DNA of 64,000 nt, from assembly GCA_033439795.1 (NCBI GenBank), contig JAUTDP010000018.1, forward strand, positions 363,125 through 427,124. Direction: 5' to 3'. Shown here piece after piece: positions 20,287 to 32,927 of the stretch. Position 1 is the first letter of the stretch. The number at the start of each line of letters is the position of its first letter. The stretch comes from Sordaria brevicollis (Eukaryota; Ascomycota; Sordariomycetes; Sordariales; Sordariaceae). A program made the position numbers and the translations under genes. The notes under the pieces were generated by a model. That model was not told the DNA's origin. It did no database searches and saw nothing but the letters and a program-made list of their open reading frames with translations.

Positions 20287-23200
20287 GATGTCGAATGGGA
20301 GTGGCCCGGGTTAGAGCCGCGCGGTGGGTGATTGTTGAGATTTTGTTGGTAGGTCAAAGATGGTGCGCGAGTGACGCCCGATGGCTATAAGAAGCAGCGC
20401 CCTATGTTGAAGAGGAGGATTTGTTCCAGGTGGAGGAGGGTAAGGCGTGAATGGATGTGGAAAACGATGACGAGGGCCGAAGCTCGAAGGTGAGTGGGGG
20501 GAAAGTGGAATCTGCTTTGGCAGAAAAGAAGAGGGCCTGTGCAAGTTTCAAGTTCAAACTTCGTGCGAACTGGTAAATGCGCAGGCTGTCGATATGGTTT
20601 GGTCTCCGTGGTTTGCGTGGGGAGAGAGAAATGTGCATGTGGGAAGAGCCTCTTGCCTTTTCATCACCAGCTTGTTGCATGTCGCCGCATCAGCATGAAT
20701 TCAGAATAGACCAGCCATCCTATTGTATTCGCTGACCGACTGAACCACCATGCACCGTTTGACTCACTTGATAAGTTCGGATGATAGATTGCCAATTGGG
20801 AGATACCGCTATTCAAGAGATCCGCCACAGCAAGTGGTGGCGCTTCGATTGAACGAGATGGGATGATGAGACGAGAGCGGGCATCGATAGGCTCTCCTCG
20901 GTGCCGCCCTTGCCGATATCGTCGACGACAATCTCGTTGTCTGGAATCCCGAGAGAGTCCACGCTCCGGCACTCAAGGAACAATAGAAAAGAACATCAAG
21001 ATTCCTCGCCCCCTAATCCGTGAACGGGACGCAACCAAGCTTCATCCAAGATATCATCTCTTGAGCACTTGTAGATTTAGGTAAGGCTTTTATTTAACAT
21101 TGTTCTCTCATTCGTGTCAAGGAATTCTGCGAGCAAAAAAGCAGTCTTGCTTCAGGGCACGGTGAGAAGGTGCACTATGGCCCCTGTTACTGGCACAATA
21201 GGAAGGCACAATAAACGAGTATCTGCAAAATGCTCGGCACGCATGTAGTGTATCCACCGCAAGTTCAGATGGAAGGAAGGACCGCACAAATCCTCGCCAC
21301 TGCAGGGGTTACGATCTCTAGAACCGATGGGGGGAAGGGCACAATGGAAGGAACGTTATTGAGGTTCCTGTCTTTTTTGTTTGCAGTGCGGTCTGGTGGC
21401 CGGTAGCGGAGGTTGGTGACAACGCCGCACTTGGAGGCAAGACGGGAGGAAGATGTGAAATCTCAGGCAAGAACGGATACTGTATTTGCGGGGAGGAAAA
21501 GCAATGCATCTGTGATCAACTGCCCATGCACTGGACTATATGATTCCAGATCAGTTTGATCTTGAAATGAGATATTCGTGAGTGTCTGGGTAGGGTGGGG
21601 GGCATATCACGAGATTGTTCTGGTTCCTCACCAATGCTGGGGCTTGAGGGTCCTCAACACTCATCTTAGGGACCACATGGAACTACCTACTGGAGCAGAG
21701 CATGTGGCTATACTATTAATGCGATAACTAGATTGAATACCGCGCGCAAACGGCCACTGTTCTATATTTTCGTTTTACGTTGACGATGACCCAGGGACAA
21801 GCTTCTTTCGCTCCCATGAGAGCGAAACTTCAGCTACTACACCAGTCCGACCATTCATGCACATATTGCTCTGATCAGATTTAATATATGGCGTATGGAG
21901 CGAAGCCGGAGCAAGCTCTCATAATTCGGAATAGGCACGCCCTTTCGCGACTAGAACGACGCTGTGTTGGTGTATGTGCGTGGCTGAAGAACCAGAATAA
22001 CAACGGATACGGCCTTGAAGCAATACCAGCCTCACGAGCCCACAAGGCTGGCGTTAATCGCCACCGAGACGATGTTCAAATATTGCCGGCCCCATCTTAA
22101 GTATCCTCTCATTCTCATCACCGTGATAGAGTAGCCTTGCGTGGTTATGTGAAGTTGTAAAACGTGCTGAGAAACGGTCTGGCCCGACTGGTAGCCAAGA
22201 AAGAACGGCAAACGGGACTCTCCGAGACGATCTTCTGTCTCACACGCCGTGGCACGATGTACACTTGCTGGATCCATCATCACTCTATTGTCTTCACACT
22301 TGCAAAGACCCGAGAGAAGCACACAAAGTGAAGGAAGGTGGAAAGTGTTTACCGTCGTCCTGATGCACTACAGTTACTCCACGCTACCAGTCCATTACAC
22401 TTAGGTTGGATCTAGTCAATATGTATACCAAGCGCGCGCGTGGTAGACCACATGCGCCATGCAGTACTGCTTGAAAAACGGCATGCATACATCTGAACGG
22501 AAGGTGAGGGCGGTATCAAAATGAACGGGTACACTCCCCATCTTTTGGCAGGCCCTTACAGGCACGAATGACCTCAAGTCGATGTCGATGACAGAGAGCG
22601 AGGGAGGATAGATAAATGGGGTTTAGGGACGTGGGGCTTCGCGAGACTCGGCGGTTTTGCCTTTTGATCGATTTTTGATCGGGACGGAAAGAGGATAACC
22701 CGCTGGGTACATCTTATGTCACTTCAAGTTATGACCTGCAACTTGCACACTGGATATAGCCCATTTATCCCCATGGAGAAATAAGGCTCACCATAAATCC
22801 CGACTTTGTGTATACCGACAGGGCGATCCTTGTGGTGCGTTGTCTTGGAGATCCGGGATGCCTTGTTGTCCACCGGCTTCCAAGTATTGATAGCCGACAG
22901 ACTCCGTGAAATATAGCCGTATAGCAAGCATGGAAACCGGATGGCTTTCAACCTGACCACATGGTCCTATAGGGCCTTGGCCAAACCTGTAGGTAAGCTC
23001 AACAAGAGATTATTGGCGAAGGGAGGACAAGAACAATTGAGAAGTGCATGATGAGGGTCTGCCTTGACGGGGACCAAGCGGCAAAATAAGTCAGGTGCTT
23101 TGCGGGCTTGCAAGGTTGAGTAATCGAAAGCAAGAAAGACAGGCAGATATACAAAGCCCGAAGCTTCAAGAACAATCGCAGGGTAGTAGTAATGACTGTT

Positions 23201-26200
23201 TAAGGTGCGATATCGGCTCACCAAGTCTCGATATCTCTTGCTCTAAAGTTATTGAGGATGGGCAGATAACGCGCGACCGAATCGAGATCTGACGGTTGTA
23301 GTATGTGCTCGTGTGCATACGAAGCAACAAAAAACCACCAATTTTGCGATAGCACGTGCACCCAATATAAAAACAAACTTACGTTCATAGATGAAGCCAA
23401 GGTTGTTGTGTCACCACCCACACCCCGCGTATCGTCGGTACTTTAGAACTTCATCTCAACCATCCTCAAAGGCGTCTTGGTGAGACTGCCCTACGAGTAT
23501 CCAAGAGCGCAAGAAGATTTCGTCATATTTCCCGTGATCATGATTCATGGAACTGATAAATAAGGCTTCGGTACTCGGAAAGGTCGAATAACGGTTTCTG
23601 TCAAAAGCAGTTGCTGTCGAGAAAGACAAGACCAAGGCGCGGAAGTTTTCCCATTGTAGATCCAATCAAACCAACGGGATAAAATCTTTGCTTGTCAACG
23701 TGATGTCCCACGCCCCGTGTCTTAGTGCGTCTTTGGTGCCGGGTCACATGGTCGTAAGTTGTGGGTGTGTTGAAAGCAGTGATCGCTTTGATCGACGGGT
23801 TTTGGGTTACTCGAACGGAGAGGGGCACACACAGGAGGTCTGAGGACGAGCAGTGCACGAGATAGCACCGTCCGACATCGCCCAAGACGAGTCTCGCGCA
23901 ACGAGAAGGATCGGGCATCGGAAAATTAGAACGCCACCTTTCTTATCATCGGTGCGTTCCGCAGGTCATCGGACGTCGAGGCGATAAACCGTTATTGTTT
24001 CTGGGCTGGTTGTTGAAGTCGAAGTTCACATTGTCGTTTGTTCACGCTCATGTTGAAAGTTGCGGAGAGGGGACAGATTTCTTGGCGAGAAAGTGCAAGC
24101 ACTGGCAACGAAAAGAGAGAAACCCAAACCCATTTGAAAAAGGCCCCACATGCGAACGGGCCCGGACCCGCCCGTGAGCTCAGGCCATGCATGACACCAA
24201 CAGCAACAGAAGGTACGAGGTCGAAAATTCTCGAGAAGGATGTAGCAATGGAATCTTTAAGTTCAGAACGAGCGGATGCTATCGTAACCCGTAGGACATT
24301 TCGAGTGAGAAATATGATCGTGTTGCTCTCCGGCTATACTTGCAATCGCTCACACGCCCCGTCTGTCGGAGTTCATCGTGAGGGAACGAGAAACGGAGCC
24401 TGAACCGAACTGTCAGGGGGCCCATGCTCGATTATCCACAGTGCAGCCCTTCTGTACCTGACGCTACTGCTAGGCGCTCTGACCTGCTGGCGCCCACGTT
24501 GTGTTCCTCGAAGTCGAAAGTTTTTCTTTGGAGACAACACAAAACAAAATCGGGAACTGTCAATGTGAAACGGCAGAAGGGACAAAGATAGGTAGCCAGC
24601 ATGAGCGGGCGGCGCGCGGCGAACAAGTGGCTTGTTCTTTTCTTTCCTCTCCAGAGCCAGAATTTGGTTTGACGAACACCTGTTTGAAACCCCGAATGCA
24701 ATCTGGTCCCGTCGCGCATCCAGCCCTTCAACTTCTTCCCGTTCCGTTCGAGCTCGTTGGCCGTCATCATCGTCGGCTACCGGGACTCTACAGGGCTCTT
24801 GTCCACCTCCGCCTCGGGCGGAACCATTGTTGATTGTACATGTACCTAGGCAAGGCAACGTAAGGCAAGGCACGGCAAGGGGGAGGAACCTCACCGACTC
24901 ACCGTCCAGGTCCTCAACCTCGCTTGTGTTGGAGGAAAAGTGGACCTGGCCGTTGCTGGAGCCTGGGCGTGAGAGCAGCGGTCAAAGCTTTCAAGGACAG
25001 CCTGGTCCAGAGCCGAAAGCTACCCGTCCTGCGCCGGCTGGAGACTCGGCGGCACGGTCAAGTTCGGGATCACGGCCGGCGACGGCGGGGGAATGGCAAT
25101 TGCAGGACCAGTCCGCCCATCTTCCATTTTTCACCTTTTACAATTTTTGGTACTGTCCGGGAAACGGCGCCGAGCCGCTATCGGACGCCATTCAAAACGG
25201 TGCGTGAACAGGTCTCCCCGACACACCATCTCAGATCAGAGCACACCCATCGAGTCAGGAAGTCAGGAAGGGCTGAGGAGAAGAGGGTGCGCCGGCGCAT
25301 TGCAATCATCGTTCAAAGCTGTCCGGTGACGTCCATTGAAAAGCACAGGCGCAACATGCCAACCGCAACCCCGCCCGAGCCAGCTGCAAAGAAGAGATCA
25401 TGCGTCGAGATGGTGGTTGCATGTGTGGGAACGCCATCGGCCTCTCAGATGGTCGAGCTTTGGTTTCTTGGTGCACCCATCAGACCACGAGAGGAGCCCA
25501 TGGCAAAACCCCATCTTACGTATTCCTAATGAATCGTTGCGTGACTGGAAGAGCTCTTTGAAACCAACCATGGCGAACAGTCAGCATTCGAAACGACTGG
25601 CAGAAATGGCGTTTTAAACCAGCCAAACACGATACGGAAGAGGCCAGGTTACAGACACCAACAAAAAGATCGTTGGGTTTCGACTTATCTCGTGCAAATC
25701 ACAAACGGCAAGATACGACAAACACCGGACCAACACTAGTGATTTACCATGTTGGTATGATAAGATAGTCGTCAGTATATGACAAGGAATTTTCTCAACA
25801 TCCATCTCATATCTCACTTCACCGCTCTCTTGCAACAGGAACCAACCCATCTTCGAAATGAAGGCGTCACTTCACCACCGGAGGATATCTCTTTCTGATC
25901 AAAGTCTGCTCTCTCAGGTCTCTCTGGCCCGGACTCGTTCCGAACACAATCGCCAATCTCGCAAAGCAGCGTTCTCGACGGCGTACCAAAAGGTGTAGTT
26001 ACATCGCGCCCCTCGAAGTGGAGGTAAGGGATACCCAAATGGTGATTTGCCGGGGCCGCACTAGCACTTTCTGGGCACAAGCTTGAGTCCGGTTCTGATG
26101 ACTGGACTGGAGGGTGAACAGTTTTCTTTTCTTGGAAATGGGAAGCAAAAAAAGTTTTCACAAATCGTGAACATGAGGGTCGTAGAGGTGCCTGCCCTCA

Positions 26201-28469
26201 TGTGTTTTATTTTCCGGCTTTGATCAAGTTCGGTTCATTTCCCAGCGGGGCAATCATCCTTATCCTTCTTCTACTTTAATTCCTAGTTCCGCGGTAGTCA
26301 TCGTGCCCACCGCCGTCAAAGCGCATGTGGTTTTCTTTTCCCGTCTTCCCGCCATGGTTACTTTGTGTGGTAACCGGGCGGGGGGTCTTCATCCCGAAAG
26401 GATCAATGCGCCGCCGCCCGTGGTAAAAACGGTCAAAAGATGTCAGCAACAGAAATAAAAGGGATGCTGACTCCTTCGTGAACCAAATGGACCATCCATC
26501 ATAACCTGATAACCAACGACGTCGTTGTCGTGATGTCGATATGTAATTATACGCCTCTCTGTTGCATTCTCAAAACACAGCCGCAAACAGGCGCCCTTCA
26601 AAACTGATTGCAATCAACATCTCAAGCAGTTCTACCGTATCATTCTCATCTCAACGCTTCCGACGATGGCATTTCGATTTCAATTGCAGCGCAGCAGTCG
26701 CCAGCACCGTTTCAGTCACAGTGGAGTCTCGACAAGCAAAAGAGGTTGATTGCACATGAAAATGGGCCAAGGCCTGGAAATTTCAGGTGTGGATCCCCCT
26801 TTAAACTCGCTTCGTCCTGCCAGCTGCCCAATGTCAACGCCATACCCAAGAAAGCACACGCGACCAAACCAGACCGGTACGTACCTATTTTGTTTTTAGT
26901 TTTGTGTTCATTGATTGTGGAGAGGACAAGAACGACGAGAGAAAACGGTGGAGTGTTGAATGAAGGATTTGAGCGTAAGATCTTACTTAACCTTGAACAC
27001 GAATTTGAACAGGTGGTGTTGAGTTGGGCACAAGCTTTCAAAAAGAGTTCCATTTCAATAGAGGTACATGATGCAGGGGGGCAGGGAAACAGACCAGGGT
27101 GAACAATATCTGGTCGGCCACCTAGCTTGTTGCTGTTGGGAGCCTCCTTCTCGATCGCAAGCCGCGATGCTATATCTCTATCCCTCCCGACTGAACCATA
27201 CACACGGCGGCGAACATGCACATAACAGAAAAGATGCAAAAGACGCAAGCGAAAGAAAATGCGAGACTACCTACCTCTATGGATAAAAATCGATTAGGTA
27301 ACACATAAACGAAAGACTGGAGGTGGTACGTTTGATGAAGAAGCGCCGTACTCCACCGTCTCCATAGCGTGATCGACGGAGGAGGAGCACGGGGATAGGG
27401 GGTCTAATTAAGCTACCAGACGCTAAGGGGTTTCCTGGCGCTAACGGCTTCGACATGCACGCTCATCGGCAGGTACCATTTTCGTAGCATTCTCGTAGGG
27501 CAATCAACGCTGCTTTGCTTGGCCGCTGCTCCTTTGGCAAGGTCGTTGGAAAGGGGGAAATTGACCTGCAGAAAGCAAAGAATGCCGGTACTTTTTTTTT
27601 TTTTTCCTGCCAGGTAGCTGTTGGTTAAGAGCGGACAGGACCCCTGACATTTGGCACTGCGACCAATCAGACGTGCCTTCTCTGCAAGCCAGAGCGCATG
27701 CGAAAATCACACTGAACATTGCTCATCCCTGTCGGGCAAAGTGCTAGTCAGGGAAAACGCAGCTTCGAAAAAACGGACCAGTTTGGGTTCATCCATGAAC
27801 CAGGACGTCCTCTCAATCTCCGTCAAAACAGGCATTCTTCTTTTGTACTTTTTTCGCACCGACCTCGCATAGCTGAGGCAGCCCACCTCAGAAGCAGCTC
27901 TGACAGCTTCAAATGGGGTTTACAAGTAGGGGGCTTCTTGGCATAGACTGCCGGCCAGCTGTCGCTACACAAGAGCTTCATGTTCCGTTTCAAGACCCTG
28001 CAGCAAGCAAAACTGGCAACCGAAGATGGGACGACGGGACGTTCAAAGGGGGTCATGTTGGGAGCAAGGGGGGTTTGACGGCACAGAGTGAAGGGGGGAA
28101 GCTGTCAACCAGTCAGACATCAGCTTTTGGAGAGCGCAGATCACCAGAAAGTCCTACCGCCGTTTTCTTTTCCCAGGAACTTGTGTGAGCTGACGAGGGG
28201 ACCTGGTGGGATGGAGAGAGGAGTGTGGAAGTGGAAGTGGAAGCGAGAACCTTGAAGCCAACCTCCCGTCCCATGCCTGGCCTCTTTTGGTGGTCCAGTG
28301 TGCAATCCTGACCTGGCAACCCGGGAGGAGTCGCTGCACAGTCACAGGAGCCAGACGGTAAGGTTCTTAGTACGCCCAGACTTTTTCGCCTGCTACTGGT
28401 AGGGGGGGAGCTGCTAGGCCAGGCCGGGCCCCTTCAATAAACTTTAAGTACCCCAGGGGTCATCACGCG
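20287..28469. other. 8.2-kb stretch without a supported gene
   Basis: Base composition is that of normal euchromatin and there is no RIP signature. Open frames on both strands are under about 200 codons, overlap each other, and show neither codon bias nor domains. No tRNA or 5S rRNA was recognised by eye. Small landmarks include a TTTTGATCG direct repeat at about 22,660-22,680, a palindromic TGTACATGTAC at about 24,836-24,846 followed by several GGCAAGG copies (24,852-24,880), and a run of 14 T at 27,592-27,605. It is bounded by the 5' ends of two divergent genes, so it could be a long regulatory region or hold a non-coding or multi-exon transcript I cannot see. Confidence 0.5.
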
Positions 28470-28722
28470 GTTTCTTCCTCCTGCTTCCCTCCCTTTCTCT
28501 TTTCCCTCCCGCCATCACAACTTCTCCCTCCAGAGATTTTTTTGTGCTTCCCACACACACACACACACCACCACCCTCGTGTCAGAGCACCGTCGCGTAA
28601 TAATACCCCCCCAAGCGCACGCTCTCTGCCTTTTCTTGCTGTCTTTTCTTCAGTGATACCCAATACCCCTTTGTGTTTTCCTTTTTCAAAGATACCCATC
28701 CCTATTTCCAACCATATTCAAC
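28470..28722 (+). promoter_or_regulatory. Pyrimidine-rich core promoter and leader of the PH-domain gene
   Basis: The 250 bases before the ATG at 28723 are strongly C/T-rich on the plus strand, with long TTTC/CTCC tracts and a (CA)n run at 28,552-28,568. Pyrimidine-rich leaders of this kind are common upstream of highly expressed genes in filamentous fungi, which agrees with the strong codon bias of the gene. Confidence 0.5.
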
Positions 28723-30664
28723 ATGTCTGCCGAACAGAAGAACGTTGAGCTCCCCCAGGAGACTCAGCCCGTCACCACCGCCGACGTTCCTGCCGAGATC
28801 AAGCCCCTCGAGGTTGTTCCCGTCACCGAGGCCCCCGTTGTTGTCGCCGACGCCGCCGAGGCTGCGCCCGCTGCCGCCGCCACTACTGAGGCTACCGAGA
28901 CCGAGGCCGAGGCCGCCCCCGCTGCTGCTGCTACTGAGGAGGCCAAGAAGGAGGAAGAGGTCAAGCCTGTCGAGGAGGGTCACCTTGAGCACAAGGGCCA
29001 GCCCGCCAACTTCCCCAAGTAGGAGATCCCATAGGAAGCGCATCGAGATGGGAGAAAACACCAAGCTGACACTATCGCTCGCAGGAACCTTCTTTTCTCC
29101 AAGAAGTTCTTCTGGTTCGGAAGCGAGCCCGTCGATCTCAAGTCCATCAGCACCTTCAAGGCTGACAAGGCCGCTGATGTTGCCCACCACGTCACTGCCT
29201 GGGCTGCCGAGACTGGCAAGGGTCTCCTCTTCTTCAGCGAGAAGTCTGACAAGGCTGCTCCTCACGGCGCCATCCACCTTGTAAGAATACCTTCAGCTTT
29301 GCGCCGCGATCGATTTACATCTTGCTAACCTGCTTCTTTTTCAGGCTGATGCTTCTGAGCCCGCCACCGACGGTCCTACCAAGTTCCACTTCACTGCTAA
29401 GGGCCACAAGCACGCCTTCAAGGCTTCCAACACTGCTGAGCGCGACAACTGGGTTGCCCAGCTCAAGGCCAAGATCGCTGAGGCTAAGGAGCTCGCCACC
29501 ACCGTTGTCGAGAGCGAGACTTACAAGAAGACCATCGAGACCCTCAAGCCTGCTGCTGCTGTGAAGAAGGAGGAGAAGGCTCCCGAGGCCGCTGTCGCTG
29601 CTGAGCCCGCCGCCGAGGCCGCCGCTGAGGCTCCCGCTACCGAGGAGGCCCCCGCTGCCACTGAGGAGGTCGCTGCTGCTGAGCCCGTTAAGGAGGAGGC
29701 CAAGAAAGAGGAGACCAAGGAGGAGGGTTCTAAGCGCCGCTCTGCTAGCCGCAAGCGCACTTCGATCTTCGGCAACCTTGGCTTTGGCAAGAAGGAGGAG
29801 AAGAAGCCCGCTACCGTCGAGCCTGTTCCCGAGCCCAAGGAGGGCGAGACTGAGGCTCCTGCTACTGAGGCTGCCGCCACCACCGAAGCCCCCGCCACTG
29901 AGGAGGTTGCTGCTGCTGCTACTGAGCCCGCTGTCACTGAGACCCCTGCCGCTCCTGCTGAGGAGGCTGCTACCACTCCCGCTGAGGAGAAGAAGGAGGA
30001 GGCCGTCGCTACTGCTGAGACTCCCGTCAGGCCTACCCCTGCCAAGCGCACCAGCCTTTTCGGCAACCTCTCCTTCGGCAAGAAGAAGGCTGCCTCTCCC
30101 GCGCCTGTCGCCGCTGAGGAGGCTCCTGCCACCACTGAGCCCGTCGCCGAGACCGCTCCTGTGATTCCCGCTGTTGACACCACCGAGCCCCTCTCCGCTG
30201 AGGTCGCCTCCCCCGCGACTGTCCCTACTGAGACCGTCGAGGTCCCCGCTGCCACCAACGGCGAGTCCTCCCCTAAGAAGGAGGTCAAGAGCGACAAGCG
30301 CAAGAGCTCTCTCCCCTTCGCCTTCGGCAAGAAGGAGAAGGCCACCTCTGACGAGGAGATCGAGAAGCCCAAGTCTCCCTCTCCCTTCTCTCGTCTCCGT
30401 GATACGATCAAGGGCAAGGGTAAGGGCAAGGCTGAGAAGACCGAGAAGGCCGAGGAGAAGACCGAGGAGGTCCCTGCCATCCCCGAGACCGCTGTCGAGA
30501 CTGAGGCTACCAAGGAGGAGGCTGCTCCTGCTGCCACCGAGGAGGTCGCTAAGCCCGCTACCGAGACCGAGGCTACCCCTGCTGCCGCTGCCCCGGCTAC
30601 CGAGGAGACCACCGAGGCTGAGAAGCCCGCTGCCTCCTCCGTCCCTGTGACTGCTGCCGCCTAG
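28723..30664 (+). CDS. PH-domain protein (Meu6/PH_6-like) with Ala/Glu-rich repeat tail
   Basis: Three exons are 28723-29018, 29085-29280 and 29345-30664. The introns are 66 bp (GTAGGA donor) and 64 bp (GTAAGA donor). The product is 603 residues. The N-terminal 80 residues are acidic and Ala-rich. A pleckstrin-homology fold spans about 80-210, with strand-like KNLLFSKKFFWFGS and a C-terminal helix AERDNWVAQLKAKIAEA carrying the conserved Trp. This resembles the fungal PH_6 group named after fission yeast Meu6. The rest is Ala/Glu/Pro/Thr low-complexity sequence punctuated by basic motifs: KRTSIFGNLGFGKK, KRTSLFGNLSFGKK, KRKSSLPFAFGKK and SPFSRLRDTIKGKGKGK. Codon choice is almost uniform (GCC/GCT, GAG, AAG, CCC), implying strong expression. 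A membrane or septum/cortex role is plausible but not shown. Confidence 0.88.
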
Positions 30665-31254
30665 ACGTCGGCACCGTCGGGGTCCGAAGGGCCGCTTCGA
30701 GTTCGATACACTAGGAAGGATTGACACGAGGATTTCTAGTCCTCAAACTAATTCCTTAATAATCATAACAACACAAAAACAACAACAAAATACCCTACCA
30801 TACTAATTAATCGCTGCGGGTTTGGTTCGGAATCGGGTCTGCATTTCGAGAGATACCCCTTTTGAGATTGGTTTCTTCTGATACCCCTCATGGAACGAGA
30901 GTAAAGAGAGCAAGTACGAGAGCAAGTTAAGAGAAAGAGGAACAAACGGGCATGGAAAGCTTTGCGCGCGCACTCACTCGCGAGAGATTTTTGTCTTTTG
31001 GTAGTTTAGTCCCAAGTTTAGCATCAAATCTGTGTCTGCCTTTGTTGTTTTTCTTACAGTAGTGTCCTGATAGCCAATCAACCATAACTACCATTATACC
31101 CAAGAAGGAAGATAAACTCCATGCTATTTAAAAAAAAAAGTTTCATCGCCTGCCTGCTGCTGCTTGCCGTGTCGCTAACCGCATGACATGACATGATCAT
31201 AAGAACATTAAAGACGTACATATAATTTTCCTTCGTTCCCTCCCGCATCTCCAT
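30665..31254. other. Convergent 3' flanks
   Basis: This is 590 bp between the stops of the PH-domain gene and the dehydrogenase gene. It is A/T-richer than the coding parts, with several AATAAT or TTAATAATC runs near 30,750-30,810 that could serve 3' end formation. A run of nine A lies at about 31,131-31,139. No gene was recognised. Confidence 0.5.
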
Positions 31255-32927
31255 TTACTTCTGCAAAGGCTGGCCCATACCACCGCTGGTGATCATCTTG
31301 GTGACCTGGTACTCTCCGATACCATAGAGCGAACCTTCCCTTCCGAAACCACTCTCCTTGACACCGCCAAACGGACTGGCAGGGTCAGAAATCAAGCCCG
31401 TGTTGATACCGACCATACCAACCTCCAGGTGCTCAGCAACCCTGACGCAGCGCTGGATATCCCTCGAGAAGAAGTAACCCGCCAGGCCGACCTGGGTCGA
31501 GTTCGCCAGCTTGACCACCTCATCCTCAGTGTCAAAGGGGAACAAGCCAGCCACGGGTCCGAACGTCTCCTCCGACGCCATGGCCATGTCGCGGGTCATA
31601 CCCGTGATGACGGTCGGCTCGTAAAAGTTGGGGCCCAGCTTCTCGAGCTTGTGCCCGCCCACCACCACCTTGGCGCCCTTCTTCTCGGCGTCGCGGACGT
31701 GCTGCTCGACCTTGTCGATGGCGCGGTGGTGGATCAACGGGCCGTGGGTGACGCCCTCTTCGAAGCCATTGCCGACACGGAAGTTCTTCTTGACCTGCTC
31801 GGCGAACTTCTTGGCGAACTCGTCGTAGATGCCGCGCTGGACGTAGATGCGGTTGGCGCACACGCAGGTCTGGCCGGAGGAGCGGAACTTGGACGCGATG
31901 GCGCCTGTTACGGCCGCGTCCACGTCGGCATCGTCGAACACAATGAAGGGCGCGTTACCGCCCAGCTCGAGGGAGAGCTTCTTGAGCGTGCCGGAGCATT
32001 GCTTCATGAGGAGCTTGCCGACGGGCGTGGAGCCCGTGAAGGACACCTTCCGGACCACGGGGTCGGTGGTCAGGACGCTGCCGACCTCGGGGGTGTTTTC
32101 GAGAGCGGTGATCACATTGACGACGCCCGCGGGGATGCCGGCGCGGTGGGCGAGCTCGGCGATGGCAAGCGCGGTGAAGGGCGTCTCGCCGGGCGCTTTG
32201 CAGACCACGGTGCAGCCGGCGGCCAAGGCCGGGCCGACCTTGCGGGTGATCATGGCCGCGGGGAAGTTCCAGGGCGTGATGAGGCCGCACACGCCGACGG
32301 GCTCCTTGATGGTCCACACGCGGTTGCCGGGGACCGAGGACGAGATGGTGTCGCCGTAGATGCGGGGCGCTTCCTCGCTGAACCACTCAAAGAAGTTGGC
32401 GGCGTACGTGACTTCGCCCTTGGCGTCGGCTACCGGCTTGCCGTTCTCCCAGGTGATGAGCGTGGTCAGGTCGTCGTGGTTCTCAACCATGAGGTCGTAC
32501 CATTTTCGCAGAAGCTTGGAGCGCTCGCGGCCCGTCTTGTGGCGGAAGGTCTCGAAGGCGGCCTCGGCGGCGTCGATGGCTTTCTTGGTGTCTTGGGCGT
32601 CGAATTCGGGGCAGGTGCCGATGAGTTTGCCTGTTGCTGGGTCTATTGGAGAGAGTGGAAAGCGGAGTTAGCTTGTGTGTACATATGTAAAGGTATGTGC
32701 GCATCAACTGTAAAAGGCACGGCTTGAAAAACGTGGGCATATAGACATACCATTGACTTCAAAAGTCTTGCCCGACTGAGCCTTTACCCATTCGCCATTG
32801 ACATAGCAAACATCCTTCTTGAAGAGTGATGGGTCTTTGAGCTGTTCAAGAAAGGTAGTTAGTCAAATTGGTTGTCCCGGCGTCACCGAGTCTTCTGCTT
32901 ATAACGAACCTTGGGAACCTCAACCAT
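31255..32927 (-). CDS. Succinate-semialdehyde dehydrogenase
   Basis: This enzyme oxidises succinate semialdehyde to succinate with NAD(P)+, the last step of the GABA shunt. Three exons are 32927-32910 (only six codons, MVEVPK), 32841-32751 and 32642-31255. The introns are 68 bp (GTTCGT donor, an uncommon form) and 108 bp (GTATGT donor). The product is 498 residues, the usual length for the GabD/Uga2 group of the aldehyde dehydrogenase superfamily. Visible residues are TPWNFP with Asn 162, general base Glu 262 in LELGG, and catalytic Cys 296 in SGQTCVCANR. The motif FTGSTPVGK is also present. The second Cys after the catalytic one (CVC) is common in SSADH. The start at 32927 has an excellent context (CCACCATGG) and gives no mitochondrial presequence, so a cytosolic location is likely. 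Confidence 0.93.

Noticed and set aside
24373..25529. Several 170-200-codon frames on both strands in the gene-poor interval
   Set aside because: They overlap each other, lack codon bias, domains and splice signals, and look like chance frames in GC-balanced DNA.
26608..27248. Overlapping frames of 164 and 178 codons on opposite strands
   Set aside because: Neither shows a recognisable domain or codon bias. A short secreted protein was considered, but no convincing signal peptide with a good ATG context exists.
29315..30727. Long open frame (470 codons) antisense to the PH-domain gene
   Set aside because: It is Gly/Ser/Leu-rich nonsense that mirrors the strong codon bias of the real gene. 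The plus-strand reading has a PH domain and proper splice sites.
31429..32727. 432-codon plus-strand frame over the SSADH gene
   Set aside because: It is the complement of a well-conserved aldehyde dehydrogenase with GC-rich third positions. The plus-strand product matches nothing known.
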